NCBI GenBank assembly: GCA_012026925.1 | Contig: VEPJ01000097.1 | Span: forward strand, 1-34,211 | Direction: 5' to 3' | Length of the DNA: 34,211 bases | From: Gammaproteobacteria bacterium | Lineage (GTDB): Bacteria; Pseudomonadota; Gammaproteobacteria; Steroidobacterales; Steroidobacteraceae | Shown: positions 15,398 to 23,914 of the stretch, one piece after another | Position numbering within the stretch: position 1 is the stretch's first letter | How the letters are laid out: the number at the start of each line of letters is the position of its first letter | The notes under the pieces: generated by a model | What the model was told of the DNA's origin: nothing | The model's input: only the letters and a program-made list of their open reading frames with translations | Databases searched by the model: none | Translations under genes and position numbers: made by a program

Positions 15398-16408
15398 CTA
15401 GCAGCTCCGCGGCAGCGGATCGTCCTCGAGTTCTTCGATCACGCGCTCGCCGCCGAACTCCGTCTGGAGCACGACTCGCTGCGGCTCGGCGCGCACCTGC
15501 CCGATGATCGATGCATCCGCGCCGCCCGGCAGCGCCCGCATCGCCGCGAGCGCGCGATCGGCGTCCTCCGCGGCCACGACGGAGACGACGCGTCCCTCGC
15601 ACGCGAGGAAGTACGGGTCGTAGCCCAGCATCTCGCAGACCGAGCGCACCGAGTCGCGGACCGGAATGCTCCCTTCCCGAAGCACGACTCCGAGGCTGCT
15701 CGCATGCACGATCTCGTGCGTCACGGTCGCGAGTCCCCCGCGCGTGGGGTCGCGCATGAAGCGGAGCCCCGGGATCGCCGCAAGCGCGCGCGTCAGGGGC
15801 AGCACGCTCGCGGCGTCCGACTGCAGGTCGCCGCGCAATCCGAACTGCTCGCGCGCCAGCATCACCGCGATGCCGTGGTCGCCCACGGGTCCGCTCACGA
15901 GGACCGCATCGCCCGCGCGGATGCGGTCCATGCCGAGCTTTAGCGATGGATCCTTCACGCCGATGCCGCTGGTATTGAGGTAGATGCCGCCGCCCTCGCC
16001 GCGGCGCACGACCTTCGTGTCGCCTGCGGCCACCACGACGCCGATCTCGGCCGCCGCTGCGGCGATCCCGGCCACCACTCGCTCGAGCACCGCGAACTCG
16101 AGGCCTTCCTCGAGCAGCACGCCGAGACTCAGGTACTTCGGGATCGCGCCCGCCACGGCGAGGTCGTTCGTCGTGCCGTGTACCGCGAGCGAGCCGATGT
16201 TGCCGCCCGGGAACTCGATCGGCTGCACGGTGAAGCTGTCGGTCGTGAAGACGAGTTCGCCCTCGCCCGCGTTCCAGGGCAGCACGGCCGCATCAGTGTC
16301 CGTGTCGAGCAACGGATTGCCGAGGTGCCGCGCGAAAAGCTCCTGGATCAGCTCGCGCATGAATCGCCCGCCGTTGCCGTGGGCCAGCGAGACGTGGGTG
16401 TCCTGCAT
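15398..16408 (-). CDS. hypE: hydrogenase expression/formation protein HypE
   Basis: Makes the cyanide ligand of the NiFe active site: HypF carbamoylates the C-terminal cysteine of HypE, and HypE dehydrates it with ATP to a thiocyanate. 336 aa. The N-terminal part has SLAHGNGGRFMRELI and DTDAAVLP; the middle has TTNDLAVAGAIPKYLSLG and VVAAGDTKVV, typical of the PurM/HypE fold; the end reads ..LPRSC, with the required terminal cysteine (PRxC). I chose the ATG at 16408. A GTG at 16414 overlaps the stop of the preceding radical SAM gene, so the two are coupled. The frame extends far upstream, but that part shadows neighbouring genes. Confidence 0.96.
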   Translation of the reverse strand: MQDTHVSLAHGNGGRFMRELIQELFARHLGNPLLDTDTDAAVLPWNAGEGELVFTTDSFTVQPIEFPGGNIGSLAVHGTTNDLAVAGAIPKYLSLGVLLEEGLEFAVLERVVAGIAAAAAEIGVVVAAGDTKVVRRGEGGGIYLNTSGIGVKDPSLKLGMDRIRAGDAVLVSGPVGDHGIAVMLAREQFGLRGDLQSDAASVLPLTRALAAIPGLRFMRDPTRGGLATVTHEIVHASSLGVVLREGSIPVRDSVRSVCEMLGYDPYFLACEGRVVSVVAAEDADRALAAMRALPGGADASIIGQVRAEPQRVVLQTEFGGERVIEELEDDPLPRSC

Positions 16409-16410
16409 CG

Positions 16411-17739
16411 TCACTGGCGCACCTCGCGGCCCGGACGCCCGATGGACTCGAGCGGGACCCGCGCCTCCTCGTTCCACGCGTCGAGCTCGGCGCGGATGTG
16501 CTCGCGCATGTGCTCGCGCACGTCGTTCACGGAATTGAAGAACTCGGCCATCATGAGCACCCAGCAGTACATGCCGCGGCGGGTGAGCCGCAGCGCGTCG
16601 GAATTGTGGCGAATGGCGCCGACCATGCGCATCGCGAGCAGCTCGGGCGCCATGTGGAGCCAGAACGCCGCGCCGTAGCGCTCGGCGATGTACTCGCGCT
16701 TGAGCGCGCCGCCGAAGAGCCGCACGAGGTAGTCGTAGCGCATGCGCTCCTTGAGCCCCAGCGTGCGCTTCTGCGTGATGCCGCTCTGCCCGCCCTCGAC
16801 GCGCTGGCAGTAATGGTTCAGCGAGAACGTCGTGGAGTACATCGCGCCGCCAACGTAGCTGAATGCGCCGCTGCCGACGCCCACGTAGTCGTCCTCGTCG
16901 ATGATGTACTCGTCGAACATGCCCTCGCCGCGCGTGAAGCACCAGGCCGAGGAGGCGCGATACTTCGGCAGCAGCCGCTCGAGCACCCTCTCGTACATCT
17001 CGTGCCGCAGCGACTCGTCCGCGTGGCCCATGGTCTTCTGCATCTTGTGGCGGGCCGTCGCCGCCGTCATGAGCGGGTAGAACGATACCTGGTCCACGTC
17101 CAGGTCGAGCAGCGCGTCGATGTCGCGATCGAGCATCGCGAGCGTCTGCCCGGGCAGGTTGAAGATCATGTCCACGTTGAGGGTCGGGAAGACGCCGCGG
17201 ATCGCCGCCAGCCGCTCGCGGATCTCGGCCCCGCTGCCGTACTTCTCGAGACGGTCCATGCCGGCGAGGAGCCCGTCGTCGAAACTCTGCACGCCGACGG
17301 AGAAGCGCGTGACGCCGGCGTCGCGGTAGCGCCTGAGGACCTCGGGCTCGAGGTGGTTCGGGTTCGTCTCGATCGAGACCGTGTGCACCGGCGAGGCCGT
17401 TCGGATCAGCTCGAGCGTCGCGAGGAGCTCCGAGGGGTTCACCGTCGGTGTGCCGCCGCCGACGTACACGTCGCTGAAGCGGAAGCCCTTGTCGTGGTAC
17501 AGGCGGATCTCGCGCCGCAGCGCCTCGAAGTAGCGCCCGGTCTTCGACTCGTTGTAGCGCACGCGGTGGAACGAGCAGAACGGGCACAGCACCTCGCAGA
17601 AGGGCACGTGCACGTACAGCTGGCAAGGGCGCACCGGCGGTTCGGGCATCACCTCGGCCGCGTCGTCCTCGTCGAAACGCATGGCGCTCGCGTACTCGCG
17701 GCGCAGGACGTGCAGGAACGGGCGTTCGAACCAGAGCAT
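16411..17739 (-). CDS. HemN/HemW-like radical SAM protein embedded in the hyp operon
   Basis: 442 aa radical SAM enzyme. C48EVLCPFC55 is the CX3CX2C motif that binds the [4Fe-4S] cluster, followed by DVYVGGGTPTVNP, SIETNPNHL, RFSVGVQSFDD and VDMIFNLPGQT, the series of motifs shared by oxygen-independent coproporphyrinogen oxidase HemN, heme chaperone HemW and heme-degrading ChuW/HutW. The C-terminal 150 residues (YVGVGSGAFSYVGG.., then GMYCWVLMMAEFFNSVNDV) seem unlike plain HemW and closer to the longer ChuW-like members, but I cannot assign the subtype. It sits between hypF (9-base gap) and hypE (overlapping stop/start), so it is co-transcribed with hydrogenase maturation genes. A role in heme or cofactor handling is inferred. 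Confidence 0.85.
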   Translation of the reverse strand: MLWFERPFLHVLRREYASAMRFDEDDAAEVMPEPPVRPCQLYVHVPFCEVLCPFCSFHRVRYNESKTGRYFEALRREIRLYHDKGFRFSDVYVGGGTPTVNPSELLATLELIRTASPVHTVSIETNPNHLEPEVLRRYRDAGVTRFSVGVQSFDDGLLAGMDRLEKYGSGAEIRERLAAIRGVFPTLNVDMIFNLPGQTLAMLDRDIDALLDLDVDQVSFYPLMTAATARHKMQKTMGHADESLRHEMYERVLERLLPKYRASSAWCFTRGEGMFDEYIIDEDDYVGVGSGAFSYVGGAMYSTTFSLNHYCQRVEGGQSGITQKRTLGLKERMRYDYLVRLFGGALKREYIAERYGAAFWLHMAPELLAMRMVGAIRHNSDALRLTRRGMYCWVLMMAEFFNSVNDVREHMREHIRAELDAWNEEARVPLESIGRPGREVRQ

Positions 17740-17748
17740 CGGCGCAGT

Positions 17749-20013
17749 CTACCGGAGCGCGCCCAGGAACTCGGCCACCTGGCCGTAGCCGAGGCCGCCG
17801 TCGTTGCACGGAATTCGTTCCGGGAGCAGCACCCGGAACCCCCGCCGCGCGAGTCCGGACGTCGCGAGCTCCGAGAGCAGCCGGTTCTGGAACACGCCGC
17901 CCGTCAGCCCCACTATGGCTGTGCCGGAACGGTCGCGCTCGCCGTCTGCCACGCGGCAGATCGCGTCGGCCAGCGCCAGGTGCACTGCTGCTGCGCGTTC
18001 CTCGACCGGGCGGCGCGCATCGGCGCACCAGCCGAGCAGTGGCGACCAGTCGATCCGTGCCAGGCCGTGCGCGTCTGGAAAGAGGGGCAGCACCGGGAAA
18101 TCGCCTTCGGCCCGGGCGCGCGCCTCGAGCCACATCGGACCCTGCCCTTCGAAGCTCGTCTCCGCGACGCCGAGCACGATGGCCGCCATGGCGTCGAACA
18201 CCCGTCCCGCAGCGCTCGACTGGGGCGCGTTGATGCCGCGCTGCCACGCCTCGCGCACGATCGGGTCCGGGATCGCGACGGGGCACTCGACGCCGGCCTC
18301 CCAGCAGAGCGCCGCCGCGCTGCGCCACGGCGAACGGCCCGCCTTGTCGCCGCCCGGCAGCCGGAACGGCCTCAGGCTGGAAATTCGGTGCCATTCACCG
18401 GATTTTCCGGTGAAGGTCTCGCCGCCCCAGAGCGTGCCGTCGGCACCGTAGCCGACGCCGTCCCACGCGAAGACGATCGCCGGCTCCTCGACCCCGTGCT
18501 CCATGACGAGCGCCGACGCGTGCGCGTGATGGTGCAGCACGGTCGTGTGGGCGAGTCCGGCCGCCTGGACCCAGCGCGTCGTCGTGTAGCCGGGATGAGC
18601 GTCGCACAGCCAGTGCCTGGCCTCGACGTCATAGAGACGCTGCAGGTCGCCCACGACCTGCTCGAAGACCCGCTCGCTGCGCAGCGTGCCCATGTCTCCG
18701 ATGTGCGGCGAGACCACGACGCGCCGGTCCCACGCGAGCGCGACCGCGAGCTTGAGGTGCCCTCCGACCGCGAGCACGGGTTCCGGCAGCGCCGCCGGCA
18801 GCTCGAGTTCGAGAGGCGCCGTGCCGCGACCGAGCCGGATCGGCCGCGAACGGCCGGCGGCGACGCGCACCACGGAATCGTCCGCCGGTCGCACTATCGG
18901 GCGATCGTGATGCAGGAAGGCGTCGGCCACCGCCGCGAGCCGCTCCTCGGCTTCGGCCGGGTCGGTGAGCACCGGCTCGCCGCTCACGTTGCCGGAAGTC
19001 GCCACGACCGGGCCGCCGAACCCGGCTAGCAGCAGGTGATGCAGCGGGCTGTACGGCAGGAAGGCACCGACCTCAGCGAGCCCCGGGGCCACCGACGGCG
19101 CGAGTCGCGAGCCGGCACGCCGCCGCGCCAGCACGATTGGTCGCGCCGGGTCGAGCAGCGCCTCACGCTCGACCGCGTTCGGCTCGAGTTCCGCGCAAAG
19201 CGCCTCGAGCCCGTCGCGACCCGACTGCGGGAACATGACCGCGAGCGGCTTGTGCGGGCGCCGCTTGCGCTCGCGCAGGCGCTGGACCGCGGCCTCGCTA
19301 CGTGCATCACACAAGAGGTGATACCCGCCGATGCCGCACGCCGCCAGCACACGCCCCGCCCTCAATTCGGCGACCGCGGCCGCGATCGCAGCCTCGTCGC
19401 CCCGAACCGGCGCCGCACGGTTGGCGACGAACTCGAGGTGTGGCCCGCACACCGGGCAGGCGACCGGTTCGGCGTGGAAGCGCCGGTCGAGAGGGTCCTC
19501 GTACTCGCGCCGGCACTCGGCGCAGAGCTGGAAGCGCGCCATGCTCGTGTTCGGCCGGTCGTAGGGCAGAGCCTCGATCAGCGTGTAGCGCGGGCCGCAT
19601 TGGGTGCAGTTGATGAACGGATAGCGGTAGCGTCGATCGGCCGCGTCGCCCAGCTCGCGCACGCAGTCGTCGCAGGCGAAGAAGTCCGGCGGCACCGAGA
19701 CCTGCGGCGCATCCGCCGCGCTGCTGGCTGCGATGACGAATCCCGCCGCATCCGGCGCAGCGCAATCGGACACCATGCGGACCGCCGGCCGCGCAAGCGG
19801 CGGCGCACGGCTCACGATCTCATCGGTAAACGCCGCGACACTCGAGCGCAGACCGCTCACGACGACCTCGACGTCCCCTCGCAGGTTGCGCACGTAGCCG
19901 TCGAGCGCATGCTCGTGCGCGAGCCGATACACGAACGGACGGAAGCCGACCCCCTGCACCCTGCCGGTCATGATCAGCCGGCGGGCGGCGCGACCTGCGG
20001 CGGTCTCGCTCAC
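17749..20013 (-). CDS. hypF: carbamoyltransferase HypF
   Basis: Transfers a carbamoyl group from carbamoyl phosphate to HypE at the start of CN ligand synthesis. 754 aa from a GTG overlapping the hypD stop (GTGA). Domains in order: acylphosphatase (GRVQGVGFRPFVYRLA, residues 17-32); two zinc-finger pairs (CDDC/CTQCG and CAEC/CPVCG); a YrdC-like domain (KRRPHKPLAVM, SGNVSGEPV); and a Kae1-like domain (VLHHHAHASALVMEHG, VFAWDGVGYGADGTLWGGE, GLTGGVFQN). All signature segments look intact. The frame is open upstream to 20160, but that part lies inside hypD. Confidence 0.97.
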   Translation of the reverse strand: MSETAAGRAARRLIMTGRVQGVGFRPFVYRLAHEHALDGYVRNLRGDVEVVVSGLRSSVAAFTDEIVSRAPPLARPAVRMVSDCAAPDAAGFVIAASSAADAPQVSVPPDFFACDDCVRELGDAADRRYRYPFINCTQCGPRYTLIEALPYDRPNTSMARFQLCAECRREYEDPLDRRFHAEPVACPVCGPHLEFVANRAAPVRGDEAAIAAAVAELRAGRVLAACGIGGYHLLCDARSEAAVQRLRERKRRPHKPLAVMFPQSGRDGLEALCAELEPNAVEREALLDPARPIVLARRRAGSRLAPSVAPGLAEVGAFLPYSPLHHLLLAGFGGPVVATSGNVSGEPVLTDPAEAEERLAAVADAFLHHDRPIVRPADDSVVRVAAGRSRPIRLGRGTAPLELELPAALPEPVLAVGGHLKLAVALAWDRRVVVSPHIGDMGTLRSERVFEQVVGDLQRLYDVEARHWLCDAHPGYTTTRWVQAAGLAHTTVLHHHAHASALVMEHGVEEPAIVFAWDGVGYGADGTLWGGETFTGKSGEWHRISSLRPFRLPGGDKAGRSPWRSAAALCWEAGVECPVAIPDPIVREAWQRGINAPQSSAAGRVFDAMAAIVLGVAETSFEGQGPMWLEARARAEGDFPVLPLFPDAHGLARIDWSPLLGWCADARRPVEERAAAVHLALADAICRVADGERDRSGTAIVGLTGGVFQNRLLSELATSGLARRGFRVLLPERIPCNDGGLGYGQVAEFLGALR

Positions 20014-21137
20014 GCCCCGTCGGCCCCGGACGCCCTGCGCCCGGCCCAGACGTTTTCGCGCACGCCGTTGGCCCACCAGATCCGGCACGCTCCCTCGTCG
20101 GACACCATGCAAGGGCCCACCGGCTGGCGCGGCGTGCACGCGAGGCCGTACAGGCGGCACTCGTTCGGGTAGATCTTCCCGAGCACGACTTTCGCGCAGT
20201 CACAGCCCGGCGGCATCTGCCCGGCGCGCTTGCGCGCCATGTCGGTGTACGACGACAACCGCACGCGCGAGTCGTGCGCGGCATACGCAGCCTTGAGCGC
20301 ATAACCCGAGGCCGGGATCGTACCGATGCCGCGCCAGTTGCCGTCGACGATGTCCATCGTCTCGTCCATGAAACGCTGCGCGGCGACGTTGCCGCCGGGA
20401 CGGACGACCTGCGGATAGCAGTTGTCGAGGAAGCAGCGTCCCTCGAGGCGCTGGCGGAGCACGGAGTACAGCGCCGCGAGCAGCGAGTCGGAAGTGAAGC
20501 CCGCAATCGAGGTCGGGATGCCGTGGTCGCGCGGGACGAACTCCCACTCCTCCGGCCCCATCACCGTCGAGACGTGGCCGGGCGCGATGAGCGCCTCGAA
20601 ACCCGGCTCGCCCGAATCGAGCAGCATCTTCACCGCAGGCCACGTGCGCCGGCCCGACATCAGGAACAGCAGGTTTTCCGGCGCGCCCTGCGCGAGCAGC
20701 GCAGCCGCCGGCGCAGTCGTCGTCTCGAACCCGGCGGCGAGGAACACGACCGTGCGCGACGGATCCTGCATGGCGATGCGCGCAGCCTCCAGCGGGCTCG
20801 CGATCGGTCGTACGTCGGCGCCGGCGGCCTTGGCCTGCTCGAGCGAACGCGGCTCGCTCTTCGGCGCATTGACCGGCACGCGCAGCATGTCGCCGTACGC
20901 GAGCAGCGTGACGCCCTCGTGGAGCGCGAGCTGGATCGCCTCGTAGATGTCCTCTTCCGGGCAGATGCAGACCGGGCACCCGGGCCCGGGCACGAGCTCG
21001 ATGTTCTGCGGAATCGCCTTGCGCAGACCGGCGGTGGTGATCGATCGCTCGTGTCCGCCGCACACGTTCATGACCTTGATGCGCGGCGGCAGCGGCAGCG
21101 CGCGGATGCGGTCGAGCCACTCGGTTGCCGTGGTCAT
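20010..21137 (-). CDS. hypD: hydrogenase formation protein HypD
   Basis: Iron-sulfur scaffold that, with HypC, assembles the Fe(CN)2CO unit. 375 aa. The strong Shine-Dalgarno GAGGAGGG before the ATG at 21137 fixes the start. Visible signatures are KVMNVCGGHE, VPGPGCPVC, FLAAGFETTTAP and the C-terminal cluster-binding region from GCDCAKVVLGKIYPNEC through GLACTPRQPVGPC to SDEGAC. The stop overlaps the hypF GTG start; hypB ends 10 bases upstream of its start. Confidence 0.97.
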   Translation of the reverse strand: MTTATEWLDRIRALPLPPRIKVMNVCGGHERSITTAGLRKAIPQNIELVPGPGCPVCICPEEDIYEAIQLALHEGVTLLAYGDMLRVPVNAPKSEPRSLEQAKAAGADVRPIASPLEAARIAMQDPSRTVVFLAAGFETTTAPAAALLAQGAPENLLFLMSGRRTWPAVKMLLDSGEPGFEALIAPGHVSTVMGPEEWEFVPRDHGIPTSIAGFTSDSLLAALYSVLRQRLEGRCFLDNCYPQVVRPGGNVAAQRFMDETMDIVDGNWRGIGTIPASGYALKAAYAAHDSRVRLSSYTDMARKRAGQMPPGCDCAKVVLGKIYPNECRLYGLACTPRQPVGPCMVSDEGACRIWWANGVRENVWAGRRASGADGA

Positions 21138-21147
21138 GGTGCCCTCC

Positions 21148-21975
21148 TCACCGCACCGGGCGGTGACCTGCAGCGTGCAGCGTGGCGCCCTCGGGCTGGA
21201 TCTGCGGTCGCGCGGTCTCGCCACGCCGCGTGCGCTCGCGCTGGGCCGCGACCTCGCGGTCGAGCCACGCGAGCCAGGCGTCGAAGCCGTCGCCCCCGCG
21301 GCTCGTGAGCTCGATGCTCTCGCCGCCGAAGCCGACCTGGCGCAGCGAAGCGCGCGCCCGCTCGAGGCTGAATTCCGTGATGAACGGCAGCAGGTCCGTC
21401 TTCGTGACCAGCGACAGGTCCGCCGCGCGGAACATGACCGGGTATTTAGCCGGCTTGTCGTCGCCCTCGGGCACGGACAGCAACGTGACGTTGCGGTGCT
21501 GGCCGAGGTCGAAGCTCGCCGGGCAGACGAGGTTGCCGACGTTCTCGATGAAGAGGATGTCGAGCCCCGCGAGCGGCACGTCGTGCACGGCGTCGTGCAC
21601 CATCGTGGCGTCGAGGTGGCACGCGTTGCCGGTGCTGATCTGCACGGCAGGTACGCCGCAGGCGCGGATCCGCTCCGCGTCGTTCTCGGTGGCGAGATCG
21701 CCCTCGATCACGGCGACCTTCAGGCGGCCGCCGAGCGCGCGGATCGTCGCCTCGAGCAGGGCCGTCTTGCCCGAGCCCGGCGACGACATCAGGTTGATCG
21801 CAAGCACGCCGTACTGGTCGAAGTGCTCGCGATTGTGCGCGGCGACGCGGTCGTTCTCACCCAGGATCGCGGTGATGACCTCGATCGTCTCGACCTTGCC
21901 GGCCACGCCCGTCGGCGCAGCGAGCGGCGCGCGCGTTGCAGCGGGGCCGAGCGAGCAACCACAGTCACGGCACAT
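21148..21975 (-). CDS. hypB: hydrogenase nickel incorporation GTPase HypB
   Basis: GTPase that delivers nickel to the hydrogenase large subunit together with HypA. 275 aa from the ATG at 21975, behind GGAGG. The N-terminus MCRDCGCS carries the high-affinity nickel motif CxxCGC; there is no histidine-rich stretch, so it is probably not a nickel-storage variant. P-loop SPGSGKTALL, the metal-site region CGVPAVQISTGNACHLDA, IENVGNLVCPASFDLG and TKTDLLPF (NKxD-equivalent) are all present. The last 40 residues are a charged tail. The frame extends upstream through hypA territory, but that part is a shadow. Confidence 0.97.
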   Translation of the reverse strand: MCRDCGCSLGPAATRAPLAAPTGVAGKVETIEVITAILGENDRVAAHNREHFDQYGVLAINLMSSPGSGKTALLEATIRALGGRLKVAVIEGDLATENDAERIRACGVPAVQISTGNACHLDATMVHDAVHDVPLAGLDILFIENVGNLVCPASFDLGQHRNVTLLSVPEGDDKPAKYPVMFRAADLSLVTKTDLLPFITEFSLERARASLRQVGFGGESIELTSRGGDGFDAWLAWLDREVAAQRERTRRGETARPQIQPEGATLHAAGHRPVR

Positions 21976-21986
21976 TTCGACGCCTC

Positions 21987-22349
21987 CTAGTGAACGGCTG
22001 CGGCGTCCGTCTCGATCTCGACTCGCCGGAGCAGCATCTCCTCGCCGCCGGTCACGTCCACCTGCCAGTCGCCGCAGCTTCCGCACACGATCCTGTTCGG
22101 CTGGACGTCGGTCTCGGCGCCGCACGACCGGCAGCGCACGCGCACCGGGACGGTCTCGACCACGAGCGACGCGTGCTCCGCGACGGTCCCCGCCGCGGCG
22201 ATCGGATAGGCGTGCTCGAGGAGCTGCGGCTCGACGCCCGAGAGCGGGCCCACGGTGATCACGATCGAGACGACGCGGCGCGCTTCGTTCTGCCGGGCCA
22301 CGCGCTCGACCTGCTCGATCAGCGCCTGGCACACGGCGAGCTCATGCAT
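21987..22349 (-). CDS. hypA: hydrogenase nickel incorporation protein HypA
   Basis: Zinc-containing nickel metallochaperone, 120 aa. It starts MHELAVCQALIEQV (Met1-His2-Glu3 bind nickel) and has two CxxC pairs, CRSC and CGSC, for the structural zinc. The start overlaps the hypC stop by 8 bases and the stop is 11 bases before hypB. Confidence 0.97.
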   Translation of the reverse strand: MHELAVCQALIEQVERVARQNEARRVVSIVITVGPLSGVEPQLLEHAYPIAAAGTVAEHASLVVETVPVRVRCRSCGAETDVQPNRIVCGSCGDWQVDVTGGEEMLLRRVEIETDAAAVH

Positions 22350-22566
22350 GCTCGCCGACCTCGTCGAAGAGCTCCCACGTGAGCCGCGCCTCCTCCTCGC
22401 TCACCTTCTGGATGGCGTAGCCGACGTGCACCAGCACGTGGTCGCCCGGCGCGACCGGCTCGCCCTGCAGCATGAAGAGGCTCACTTCCCGCTCGATGCC
22501 CTTCGCCTCGCAGACGGCGGCGAAGCCGTCCACGGACTTGATCCTCATCGGCACTGCCAGGCACAT
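22342..22566 (-). CDS. hypC: hydrogenase maturation chaperone HypC
   Basis: Small chaperone (74 aa) that pairs with HypD and then with the hydrogenase large subunit. MCLAVPMRI supplies the essential Cys2; GDHVLVHVGYAIQKVSEEEA is the conserved core. It is the first gene of the operon hypC-A-B-D-F-[radical SAM]-E; GGAGG lies nine bases before the ATG. The 112-base gap upstream (22567-22678) should hold the operon promoter. TTGACC occurs there, but I found no convincing -10, FNR or sigma54 site. Confidence 0.96.
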   Translation of the reverse strand: MCLAVPMRIKSVDGFAAVCEAKGIEREVSLFMLQGEPVAPGDHVLVHVGYAIQKVSEEEARLTWELFDEVGEHA

Positions 22567-22678
22567 GTCCTCGATCCTCCCCCTGCGGGCGATCCCGCGG
22601 AACGCGCGGCAGACTCGCAAAAACCACCCCGCAGGGTCAAATCAGTAGATGCCCCGAGGCGGTCCGGGGTTCCCCGCG

Positions 22679-22900
22679 TCAGGGCCGGGGCATCACCGAG
22701 GGGGGTATCGCGGTTTCCGGCTCCTGGCGCCGTTTCTTGAGCGAGCCGAGCAGCAGCGTCCCGAGCGCCAGCAGTATCTCGTCCGCGAACGGGACCAGGT
22801 CGGGCACGAACACGTCCAGCACGAAAAGACCGGCGACCAGCCAGAAGAGCGTCGGGAACCGCAGCCGCGACGCGAAGCGGGTGACGATCCGGCCGATCAC
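22679..22900 (-). CDS. small membrane protein, DUF6116-like
   Basis: 73 aa from a GTG that overlaps the stop of the zinc-ribbon gene (GTGA). One or two hydrophobic helices (FPTLFWLVAGLFVLDVFVPD, then ILLALGTLLLGSL) are followed by a basic tail SLKKRR. The pattern, with PDLVPFADEILLALGTLLLG, resembles the small DUF6116 family; function unknown. Third in the run bactofilin, zinc-ribbon protein, this gene. Confidence 0.78.
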   Translation of the reverse strand: MIGRIVTRFASRLRFPTLFWLVAGLFVLDVFVPDLVPFADEILLALGTLLLGSLKKRRQEPETAIPPSVMPRP

Positions 22901-23256
22901 TTCGGGCGCCCTCCGGGTGTGAGCACATCGACGGACAGGGAGAAGGTGCGCCCCTCCGCCGGCCGCAGCGCGCCGACGCCCACGACCTGGCGCGAGAGTT
23001 CCTCGCCGCGCTCGTTGCGGATCGTGAGCACCACGGAGTACTCCCAGTCCCCACCGCGCTGGGGATGTTCGATCGACCCTTCCACCCGCAGCGCCGAGAA
23101 TCCCTCCGGCGTCGCCTGCGGCGCGACCGCCACGCCGAACCGCAGGTGGTGCTTGCACTGCGGACATACGGCGGCGCTCTCGAGGATCGTCGCCTTGCAG
23201 TGCGGGCACGTGCGGGTGCGGCCGACGGTGCCCGCCGAGGTGCGCCCTGGAAGCAT
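22897..23256 (-). CDS. zinc-ribbon protein of unknown function
   Basis: 119 aa. CPHC and CPQC, 14 residues apart (RTCPHCKATILESAAVCPQCKHHL), form a double-CxxC zinc ribbon. The remainder looks like a compact beta domain (WEYSVVLTIRNERGEELSRQVV..). The ATG at 23256 was chosen because it follows the bactofilin stop by 16 bases; the upstream open frame shadows bactofilin. No function is recognised. Confidence 0.78.
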   Translation of the reverse strand: MLPGRTSAGTVGRTRTCPHCKATILESAAVCPQCKHHLRFGVAVAPQATPEGFSALRVEGSIEHPQRGGDWEYSVVLTIRNERGEELSRQVVGVGALRPAEGRTFSLSVDVLTPGGRPK

Positions 23257-23272
23257 TCCGGCGGGCCTCAGG

Positions 23273-23755
23273 TCACTTGCCGCCCGGACCCTGCTCGCCC
23301 CAGCCGAAATCCGCCTGGCCGCGCATGCGCGATCCGGCCGCCACCGTGAGCACCGCCGCCTTGACGTCGCCGTTGATGACGCCGGTCTCGAGCAGTTCCA
23401 CACGCGCCGTCGCGTGGATGTTGCCCTGCACTTCGCCGCTCACCACGATGGTGGCCGCGTTGACCTGGCCCGTCACGTGCGCGCCCTGCTCTATCGTGAC
23501 GTTGCCCTGCACGTTCACGTCGCCCTTGAAGCGGCCCGCGATGCGGACGTGGCCCGAGCCTTCGATCTTGCCCTCGATCGTGACGTCGGCCGCGATCAGC
23601 GACTCCTTTGCCGGACCGCGGTCGGCCGGGCGACGCGCGGTATCGACCGCGATGGGGCCGGTACGCTCGACCGGGCGGACGGCGGGCTCGACCGGCAACG
23701 GGGTCGGCTCGGACGTGCCGGGTTCCTTGACCGAGGGATCTTTCCAGAGCGCCAT
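23273..23755 (-). CDS. bactofilin (polymer-forming cytoskeletal protein)
   Basis: 160 aa. A proline-rich disordered N-terminal 45 residues is followed by the DUF583/bactofilin beta-helix: ESLIAADVTIEGKIEGSGHVRIAGRFKGDVNVQGNVTIEQGAHVTGQVNA.. shows the repeating G-V/I pattern of one rung per about 17 residues, ending near DFGWGEQ. Bactofilins self-assemble into membrane-associated filaments that scaffold cell-wall or shape functions. AAGGAG precedes the ATG. It is first in a three-gene run with the zinc-ribbon and DUF6116-like genes. Confidence 0.93.
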   Translation of the reverse strand: MALWKDPSVKEPGTSEPTPLPVEPAVRPVERTGPIAVDTARRPADRGPAKESLIAADVTIEGKIEGSGHVRIAGRFKGDVNVQGNVTIEQGAHVTGQVNAATIVVSGEVQGNIHATARVELLETGVINGDVKAAVLTVAAGSRMRGQADFGWGEQGPGGK

Positions 23756-23798
23756 AGCCTTCTCCTTTGTGTGCCGTGTGTCTGCGGTTCGAAAAGCT

Positions 23799-23874
23799 TG
23801 GTGCCGGCTGAGGGACTCGAACCCCCGACCAGCGGTTTACAAAACCGCTGCTCTACCAACTGAGCTAAGCCGGC
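23799..23874 (-). tRNA. tRNA-Thr (anticodon TGT)
   Basis: 76 nt including an encoded CCA. The acceptor stem GCCGGCT pairs with AGCCGGC at the 3' end. D-arm GCTCAGTTGGTAGAGC, anticodon stem-loop GCGGT-TTTGTAA-ACCGC with TGT at 34-36, and T-arm GGGGGTTCGAGTCCC are all present. It lies between the SPOR gene and bactofilin. Confidence 0.97.
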
Positions 23875-23914
23875 CCCGGGAACGGCGATTCTAACCGCCG
23901 CCGGACGGCCGCGC

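Noticed and set aside
15398..18394. A single 998-codon minus-strand frame suggesting a HypE fusion
   Set aside because: Only the last 336 codons look like protein (HypE). The upstream part is out of frame with, and shadows, the radical SAM and hypF genes.
16498..19029. Plus-strand open frame of 843 codons opposite hypF and the radical SAM gene
   Set aside because: Antisense shadow rich in Arg/Glu/His; both genes beneath it have complete motif sets.
22567..22678. FNR or sigma54 site ahead of hypC
   Set aside because: TTGACC and GGTGG-TTTTTGC fragments are present, but neither the FNR dyad nor the GG-N10-GC spacing of sigma54 is met.
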